Part shown: one piece after another, positions 58,795-64,000 of the stretch
Position numbering within the stretch: the stretch's first letter is position 1
Layout: each line of letters begins with the position of its first letter
Source of the DNA: Kaistella montana
GTDB lineage: Bacteria; Bacteroidota; Bacteroidia; Flavobacteriales; Weeksellaceae
Reading direction: 5' to 3'
Assembly (NCBI RefSeq): GCF_024436175.1
Contig: NZ_JANFQP010000002.1
Span: 248,001-312,000 of the forward strand
DNA: 64,000 nt
The notes under the pieces: generated by a model
What the model saw: the letters and a program-made list of their open reading frames with translations, nothing else
The model's database searches: none
What the model was told of the DNA's origin: nothing
Program-made: the position numbers and the translations under genes

Positions 58795-61071
58795 TTACGC
58801 ATTCTTTCTAGCTTCTTCAGCGATCAAATTCAGAGCAGAACCTGCTTTGAACCAACCGATTTGTTGCTCATTATAAGTATGATTTGCCAAGATGATATCT
58901 TTGGTTCCATCAGCATGAACAAATTCCAATTGCAATGGACGAGCTGGTGCAAACTGATCTAAATCTAAGAAGTTTACCGTATCATCCTCACGGATTTTGT
59001 CATATTCTTCAGCATTAACGAAGGTAAGACCTAACATCCCTTGTTTCTTCAAGTTGGTTTCGTGGATTCTTGCGAAAGATTTCACTAAAACTGCTTTTAC
59101 TCCAAGATGTCTTGGCTCCATTGCCGCATGTTCTCTTGAAGAACCTTCACCATAATTTTGGTCACCCACAACGATGGAAGGAACTCCGGCTGCTTTGTAC
59201 GCTCTTGCTACTGCAGGAACTTCGCCGTATTCTCCGGTTAATTCATTTTTCACTTTGTTGGTTTCCATGTTGTAAGCATTTACAGCTCCGATCAACATGT
59301 TGTTTGAAATATTATCAAGGTGACCTCTGTATTTCAACCAAGGACCTGCCATAGAAATATGGTCAGTAGTACATTTTCCGAAAGCTTTAATCAAAACTTT
59401 AGCCCCAGAAATATTTTTCCCGTCCCAAGGTTGGAAAGGCTCCAACAACTGAAGTCTATCCGAATCAGGATTAACAACTACCTGAACTCCAGAACCATCT
59501 TCTGATGGTGCTTGGTAACCGTTATCATCAACTGCAAATCCTTTAGCAGGAAGTTCAGATCCTTTCGGTTCATCCAATTTGATTTGTTCACCGTTTTGGT
59601 TGGTTAAAGTATCTGTAATTGGGTTAAAATCTAATCGACCAGAAATTGCAACAGCAGCAACCATTTCAGGTGAAGCTACGAAAGCGTGAGTATTTGGGTT
59701 ACCATCAGCTCTTTTTGCGAAGTTTCTGTTGAAAGAGTGGATGATGGAGTTTTTCTCGCCTTTGTCAGCACCTTCTCTATCCCACTGTCCGATACATGGT
59801 CCACAAGCGTTGGTAAAGATTCTTGCAGATTCGAATTTTCTGAATGAATCTAAGAAACCATCTCTTTCTGCAGTGAATTTAACTTGCTCAGAACCAGGGT
59901 TGATTCCTAAGATTGCTTTTGGTTTTACACCTTTAGCAACAGCATCTTCTACGATAGAAGCTGCTCTTGAAAGATCTTCATAAGAAGAGTTGGTACAAGA
60001 ACCGATCAACGCCCATTCTACATCAAGTGGCCATCCGTTTGCTTCAGCTTTTGCTCTGAATTCAGAAACCGGAGTCGCCAAATCTGGGGTGAAAGGACCG
60101 TTTAAGTGAGGCGCCAATTCATCTAAATTAATCTCAATAACTTGATCGAAATATTGTTCTGGATTTGCATAAACTTCTGCATCTCCTGTTAAATGTTCTG
60201 CGATTTTATCAGCTGCATCTACAACATCTTGTCTTCCGGTAGCTGCCAAATATCTTCTCATCGAATCATCATATCCGAAAGTAGAAGTAGTAGCACCGAT
60301 TTCTGCACCCATGTTACAGATAGTTCCTTTTCCTGTAGCAGAAAGGTTTTGAGCACCTTCACCGAAATATTCAACGATGCATCCTGTTCCACCTTTTACG
60401 GTTAAGATTCCAGCAACTTTCAAGATGACATCTTTTGCAGAAGTCCATCCGTTGAGCTTACCTGTTAATTTTACCCCGATTAGTTTAGGCATTTTAAGTT
60501 CCCATGCCATTCCTGCCATTACGTCAACAGCATCAGCACCACCAACACCGATAGCTACCATTCCTAATCCACCTGCGTTTACAGTGTGAGAATCGGTACC
60601 GATCATCATTCCTCCAGGGAAAGCATAGTTTTCTAAAACCACTTGGTGAATAATCCCTGCTCCTGGTTTCCAGAAACCGATTCCGTATTTATCACAAACT
60701 GAACTTAAGAAATTGAATACCTCAGAGTTTTTGTTGATACCTTCTTGCAAATCCGCTTCAGCACCTACTCTCGCTTGAATAAGGTGATCCGCGTGAGCAG
60801 TAGAAGGAACCGCTACTTTGGATTTACCAGCTTGCATGAACTGTAGAAGCGCCATTTGGGCAGTTGCATCCTGCATCGCCACACGATCCGGAGCAAAATC
60901 TACATAAGAGTTTCCTCTTTCGTAACTTTGGGTAGCATTCCCTTCCCAAAGGTGAGTGTAAAGAATTTTTTCTGATAATGTAAGAGGTTTCCCCACTACT
61001 TCACGAGCTTTCGCAACTCTTTCTGGGTAACGCTCATACACTTTTCTGATCATATCAATGTCAAAAGTCAT
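58795..61071 (-). CDS. Aconitate hydratase (mitochondrial-type)
   Basis: 758 aa [4Fe-4S] enzyme of the TCA cycle, citrate to isocitrate. Cluster ligands Cys359 (IGSCTNSS), Cys423 and Cys426 (NACGPCIGQ). Substrate-binding [11 protein letters not shown] (~89-99), [13 protein letters not shown] (~158-170), and the swivel-domain [13 protein letters not shown] near ~650. Length and wording match the mitochondrial aconitase branch rather than the ~890-aa AcnA. Usually called acnA or acn; I leave the symbol open. A TATTTTTG box at 61110-61117 could be its promoter. Confidence 0.95.
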   Translation of the reverse strand: MTFDIDMIRKVYERYPERVAKAREVVGKPLTLSEKILYTHLWEGNATQSYERGNSYVDFAPDRVAMQDATAQMALLQFMQAGKSKVAVPSTAHADHLIQARVGAEADLQEGINKNSEVFNFLSSVCDKYGIGFWKPGAGIIHQVVLENYAFPGGMMIGTDSHTVNAGGLGMVAIGVGGADAVDVMAGMAWELKMPKLIGVKLTGKLNGWTSAKDVILKVAGILTVKGGTGCIVEYFGEGAQNLSATGKGTICNMGAEIGATTSTFGYDDSMRRYLAATGRQDVVDAADKIAEHLTGDAEVYANPEQYFDQVIEINLDELAPHLNGPFTPDLATPVSEFRAKAEANGWPLDVEWALIGSCTNSSYEDLSRAASIVEDAVAKGVKPKAILGINPGSEQVKFTAERDGFLDSFRKFESARIFTNACGPCIGQWDREGADKGEKNSIIHSFNRNFAKRADGNPNTHAFVASPEMVAAVAISGRLDFNPITDTLTNQNGEQIKLDEPKGSELPAKGFAVDDNGYQAPSEDGSGVQVVVNPDSDRLQLLEPFQPWDGKNISGAKVLIKAFGKCTTDHISMAGPWLKYRGHLDNISNNMLIGAVNAYNMETNKVKNELTGEYGEVPAVARAYKAAGVPSIVVGDQNYGEGSSREHAAMEPRHLGVKAVLVKSFARIHETNLKKQGMLGLTFVNAEEYDKIREDDTVNFLDLDQFAPARPLQLEFVHADGTKDIILANHTYNEQQIGWFKAGSALNLIAEEARKNA

Positions 61072-61109
61072 ATTCGTATATTTTTTTTTAATTGAAAAAT
61101 TAAGGAGTT

Positions 61110-61117
61110 CAAAAATA
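61110..61117 (-). promoter_or_regulatory. Promoter -7 box of the aconitase gene
   Basis: TATTTTTG on the minus strand, 38 bases before the start. Confidence 0.45.
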
Positions 61118-61260
61118 CGAAATTTTAAATTTAAAGATGACTAAAATCATTTAGATTTAATATAAATATGATGCTTACAATCTATTTTTTATTATTTTTA
61201 GAAAAAAAATCAATTAAAATAACTGAAAACGAAGGTTTTTACGAATAAAGAACAACACTC

Positions 61261-61638
61261 ATGATGATGAAAAAGCATTTAAAATTAGCAATATTTGTTC
61301 TAATTTTCATTGGTTTGGGCGTGGTTTATTATAGCTTTAATCCTCAAAACAGCAGCTATTTTTTGAAGTGTCCGATTCATTACTTCACCGGATATCTTTG
61401 TCCCGGATGTGGTTCGCAGCGCGCGATTCATGAGTTATTACATTTGAATTTCAGGAAAGCATTCGAGTACAATGCCCTGTTTGTAGCTTCGATTCCGTAC
61501 CTCATTTCGGCAATTGCATTGAATACCCAACCATTGAGTGATCGATTTCCTAAAACTCGGAAATTCCTCTTTCATCCGAAGGCAATCCTCATTCTTTTGG
61601 GCATCGCGGTGGTGTTTTCCGTTTATAGAAATATTTAA
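61261..61638 (+). CDS. DUF2752 domain-containing membrane protein
   Basis: 125 aa. Three hydrophobic segments (~9-27, ~68-88, ~104-121) and the family motif CPIHYFTGYLCPGCGSQRAIHELLHLNFRKAFEYNALF (~37-74), with Cys residues that may bind metal. Function unknown. Start could be any of three successive ATGs (61261, 61264, 61267). Confidence 0.85.
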   Translation: MMMKKHLKLAIFVLIFIGLGVVYYSFNPQNSSYFLKCPIHYFTGYLCPGCGSQRAIHELLHLNFRKAFEYNALFVASIPYLISAIALNTQPLSDRFPKTRKFLFHPKAILILLGIAVVFSVYRNI

Positions 61639-61655
61639 AAGCTTATTTTTGGCTT

Positions 61656-61663
61656 TAAGTTTG
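61656..61663 (+). promoter_or_regulatory. Promoter -7 box of the WG-repeat gene
   Basis: TAAGTTTG followed by CA, 13 bases before the ATG; an overlapping TATTTTTG lies at 61644-61651. Confidence 0.45.
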
Positions 61664-61676
61664 CAAAAAGAAAATC

Positions 61677-62420
61677 ATGAAGAAAGTTTTAAGTTTGATT
61701 CTCATCAGTATCGCACTTATTTTATCGGCACAAAAACAAAACGTTGCAAAAAAAACAACGGTTAAAAAAAAGGTTTCAGTAAAACCCAATCCGGATCTTA
61801 TAAAGATTAATGATTCAATTCCCGCGTTGATTCCTCAAAAAACCAATGGAAAATATGGTTTCATCAATCAAAAAGGGAAAGTGATAATACCTCATCAATA
61901 CAGCAATGTTGGCTTTTTTACCGAAGATTGCAACCTGCTGAATTCTCCCAACGAAAAAGTTAGAAAATACGGTTCTAGCAAATACGCATCGGTTCGAATC
62001 AACAATTTGGATTTCAGAATAGACATGGGCGGAAAACGTGTTTATCAATTCAAAGACAGCGACTTGGGAAAGTGTAATTTACCGTTCGTTACCCAACTTT
62101 TCCACGCCTATATCCTCAACAATTACTATGGAATTATTGAAGATTCAAAGTTTGAAAACCCCGGAGATTACCGACAATTCTCGATTTATCCGCAATACGA
62201 TTACCTCCACATTATGGAAGGTGACGATTTGAAAAAACCAATGATTATCGCGGTAAAGAATAATCAATTCGGGGTGATTGATGTGAACAACAAAACCATC
62301 ATTCCTTTTGAATACAGCGATATCAAACGAAATTTCAGTTGGAAACTCGCTCGGTTATTCGAAGTGACCAAAGACGGAAAAAATTATTTTTATATTGATA
62401 TCAATAATAAAGCATATTAA
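61677..62420 (+). CDS. WG-repeat-containing secreted protein
   Basis: 247 aa. Signal peptide ~1-20 (ending LILSAQ), a Lys-rich linker (KKTTVKKKVSVK), then WG-like beta repeats: NGKYGFINQKGKVIIPHQYSNVGFF (~56-81) and NNQFGVIDVNNKTIIPFEYSDI (~197-218). The middle units are degenerate. Such repeats form propeller-like surfaces; function unknown. Single-gene unit before the TPP riboswitch. Confidence 0.85.
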   Translation: MKKVLSLILISIALILSAQKQNVAKKTTVKKKVSVKPNPDLIKINDSIPALIPQKTNGKYGFINQKGKVIIPHQYSNVGFFTEDCNLLNSPNEKVRKYGSSKYASVRINNLDFRIDMGGKRVYQFKDSDLGKCNLPFVTQLFHAYILNNYYGIIEDSKFENPGDYRQFSIYPQYDYLHIMEGDDLKKPMIIAVKNNQFGVIDVNNKTIIPFEYSDIKRNFSWKLARLFEVTKDGKNYFYIDINNKAY

Positions 62421-62450
62421 TTAAATATTTTGTATTTTCGCCACTGAAAT

Positions 62451-62520
62451 TAAAGGGGTGCTGTAAAAAGCTGAGATTATACCCAATGAACCTGGAACAG
62501 GTAATGCTGTTTAGGGACGC
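62451..62520 (+). ncRNA. TPP riboswitch (THI element)
   Basis: Contains the consensus blocks in order: GGGGTGCT (62455-62462), CTGAGAT-(TAT)-ACCC (62471-62484), GAACCTG-GAACAGGTAATGCTG (62488-62509), TTAGGGA (62511-62517). It senses thiamin pyrophosphate. The receptor gene starts 124 bases after its 3' end. Between them lies a hairpin (62547-62577). Confidence 0.95.
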
Positions 62521-62546
62521 GTTGCAAATGTAGCAATGTGAAAATA

Positions 62547-62577
62547 TAACAGTTGACCAATGATTGGTACACTGTTA
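62547..62577 (+). promoter_or_regulatory. Hairpin in the thiamin-receptor leader
   Basis: Nested stems TAACAG/CTGTTA and ACCAA/TTGGT. No T run follows, so it is not a classic terminator. A direct repeat TGTTACATT (62573-62581, 62590-62598) overlaps its 3' arm. Possible expression platform. Confidence 0.4.
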
Positions 62578-62643
62578 CATTGACCCAATTGTTACATTAA
62601 TTTATCTCCCCCTTTTATTCAATTAATCTTCAAAATTAAAAGA

Positions 62644-64000
62644 ATGAAAGGATTTATTTTTTTAGGACTGTTCGCTGGTTCTTTTTACCTTGCACAAAGT
62701 TCGCAAGACACCTTGAAAGTTCACCAAATCGAAAGTGTGAATTTCACAAAAAGACTACCTGTTTCCAAAGAAATCATCAACGTAGAAAAAGATTTAGAGA
62801 ACAAAAACCTCGGTCAGGATTTACCCATTTTGCTGAAAAACCAAACTTCGGTTATTTCCACTTCAGATGCCGGAAATGGTGTTGGATACACCGGTTTTAG
62901 GATTCGTGGTGTGGGCGGAAACGGAATTAATGTGATGATGAACGGCGTTCCGTACAACGATTCGGAATCGCAGGGAACTTTTTTCGTGGACGTTCCGGAT
63001 TTAACCAGTTCGGCTTCACAAATCATCATTCAACGCGGTGTGGGAACTTCTTCGAATGGAGTTTCTGCTTTTGGAGCGAGTGTGAATGTGATTTCCAAGA
63101 ATCCGGAGAAGAAATTTTATGTGAAATCGGATAACAGTTACGGATCGTGTAACACTTACAAATATTCCGCGGAGATCGGTTCGGGAAAATTCTGGAAAGA
63201 TCGACTGTCATTGATGGGACGATACACTAAGATTCATTCCGATGGTTATATCGACCGTGCGTTTTCGGATTTAGACTCTTATAATTTAACTGCGCTTTTT
63301 GAAGAGGGAAAAACAAGACTTCGGGTAATGGCTTTTGGTGGAAAAGAAAAAACCTACCAAGCGTGGAACGGCATCGACAAAGCGACTTGGGAAACCAACC
63401 CAAAATTCAATTATTCCGGTGCTATTTATGATGCCAACTGGGAAAATATTGTTGAATTTTACGACAACGAAACCGATAATTACCGACAAAATCACTATCA
63501 ACTTTTGTGGGAACAAGGTCTGGATGACCGTTGGAATCTAGAAACTACGTTCCACTACACCCAAGGAAAAGGTTATTATGAAAACTACAAGCAAGACGCC
63601 AAATTTTCAAAATACAACCTTCCCAATATTTTCGAAAACGGAACGGAAATTAAAAAAAGTGACTTCATCCGAAAAAAATGGTTGGATAACGATTTCTATG
63701 GCGTAGTTTCAACTTTATATGGCAAATTTGATAATCTTGATTTGAATTTTGGTTTGGTTGGAAATCAATACTATGGAAGACATTTTGGGAATGTGACCGG
63801 AGTTGTTTACCCGGAAATCGATGAACACGAATATTACAGAAACCGCTCTGTGAAAAATGAAGTAGCGGGTTTTGCGAAGTTCATCGTTACCAAAAACCGT
63901 TTCGAGTTTTTCGGAGATTTGCAACTCAGAAACATCACCTACGACACCAAAATCTTGCAACAAGGCGATGATGAAGGCGCCAGTATCGATAAGAAATGGA
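62644..64000 (+). CDS. TonB-dependent receptor, TPP-riboswitch-controlled (runs off window end)
   Basis: 452 codons visible, no stop before base 64000. Signal peptide MKGFIFLGLFAGSFYLAQ, then the plug domain: LPILLKNQTSVISTSDAGNG, YTGFRIRGVGGNGINVMMNGVPYND and VPDLTSSASQIIIQRGVGTSSNGVSAFGASVNVI (~57-155). Barrel strands follow. No carboxypeptidase-like N-terminal domain (not a SusC type). Since a thiamin pyrophosphate riboswitch precedes it, import of thiamin or a thiamin precursor across the outer membrane is the likely role. Such OMP genes under THI elements are known in Bacteroidetes. Confidence 0.93.
   Translation, partial: MKGFIFLGLFAGSFYLAQSSQDTLKVHQIESVNFTKRLPVSKEIINVEKDLENKNLGQDLPILLKNQTSVISTSDAGNGVGYTGFRIRGVGGNGINVMMNGVPYNDSESQGTFFVDVPDLTSSASQIIIQRGVGTSSNGVSAFGASVNVISKNPEKKFYVKSDNSYGSCNTYKYSAEIGSGKFWKDRLSLMGRYTKIHSDGYIDRAFSDLDSYNLTALFEEGKTRLRVMAFGGKEKTYQAWNGIDKATWETNPKFNYSGAIYDANWENIVEFYDNETDNYRQNHYQLLWEQGLDDRWNLETTFHYTQGKGYYENYKQDAKFSKYNLPNIFENGTEIKKSDFIRKKWLDNDFYGVVSTLYGKFDNLDLNFGLVGNQYYGRHFGNVTGVVYPEIDEHEYYRNRSVKNEVAGFAKFIVTKNRFEFFGDLQLRNITYDTKILQQGDDEGASIDKKW

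Noticed and set aside
1-64000. Defence system, biosynthetic cluster, prophage or CRISPR array
   Set aside because: Both strands were read for nuclease/helicase clusters, repeats with spacers, phage structural genes and multi-domain synthases; none was seen. The window is housekeeping chromosome.

Overview
The window is AT-rich chromosomal DNA from a member of the Bacteroidetes, most likely a Chryseobacterium/Kaistella-type flavobacterium (family Weeksellaceae). The evidence: promoters follow the Bacteroidetes pattern (a TAnnTTTG box, often with TTG or TTTG 17-23 bases upstream); strong Shine-Dalgarno sites are missing; and many genes belong to families typical of the phylum (DUF4292, DUF4254, DUF2851, DUF3276/PUR, DUF6089, a long NusB, bacillithiol genes, an oligosaccharide flippase next to dut). 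Almost everything is core genome. I see no prophage, CRISPR array, insertion sequence or defence island. The novelty here is in regulatory RNAs and in altered members of known families.

Layout. 1-8.3 kb: tail of a deoxyhypusine-synthase-like gene, a palindromic intergenic repeat, an S9 peptidase, queA with an alkyltransferase-like gene, then htpG and recA on the minus strand. 8.3-11.3 kb: tRNA-Gln, a small Cys-motif protein, a dienoyl-CoA-reductase-type SDR and dihydroorotase. 11.4-18.7 kb: a long plus-strand run with flippase, dut, sugar nucleotidyltransferase, DUF4292 lipoprotein, EnvC-like factor, TatA, DUF4254, a lipoprotein and ribA. 18.8-26.2 kb: deoD and a lipoprotein (minus), then a GH3 enzyme, bshA, DUF2851 and an AspT-like transporter (plus). 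26.3-30.5 kb: yajC/DUF1573/nusB (minus), an ABC exporter and a PUR-family protein (plus), and tRNA-His. 30.5-42.7 kb: a minus-strand block with bshB1, a secreted protein, rfbD, a thioesterase, the ompH/ompH/bamA/uppS/DUF6089 envelope operon, an arginase-fold protein and topA. 42.9-48.9 kb: ileS, a DksA-like gene, a 66-aa protein, lspA and trpS (plus). 48.9-53.6 kb: a YjjG-like phosphatase, a 44-aa ORF, an ECF-type sigma factor, a secreted protein, metK and oxyR (minus). 53.7-58.7 kb: katA, enoyl-CoA hydratase, dCMP deaminase, xerD, NUDIX and a pseudouridine synthase (plus). 58.8-64 kb: aconitase (minus), then DUF2752, a WG-repeat protein, a TPP riboswitch and the start of a TonB-dependent receptor that runs off the window.

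How parts work together. bamA with two Skp/OmpH chaperones and uppS form an outer-membrane and wall biogenesis operon. bshA and bshB1 supply two steps of bacillithiol synthesis. oxyR and katA are divergent and form a peroxide response pair with inverted repeats between them. The metK leader carries what I read as a SAM-II-class riboswitch, which would close a feedback loop on S-adenosylmethionine. The TPP riboswitch upstream of the TonB receptor points to thiamin import. Several ORFs open with a TTG that lies inside a TAnnTTTG promoter box; for those I give the downstream start.
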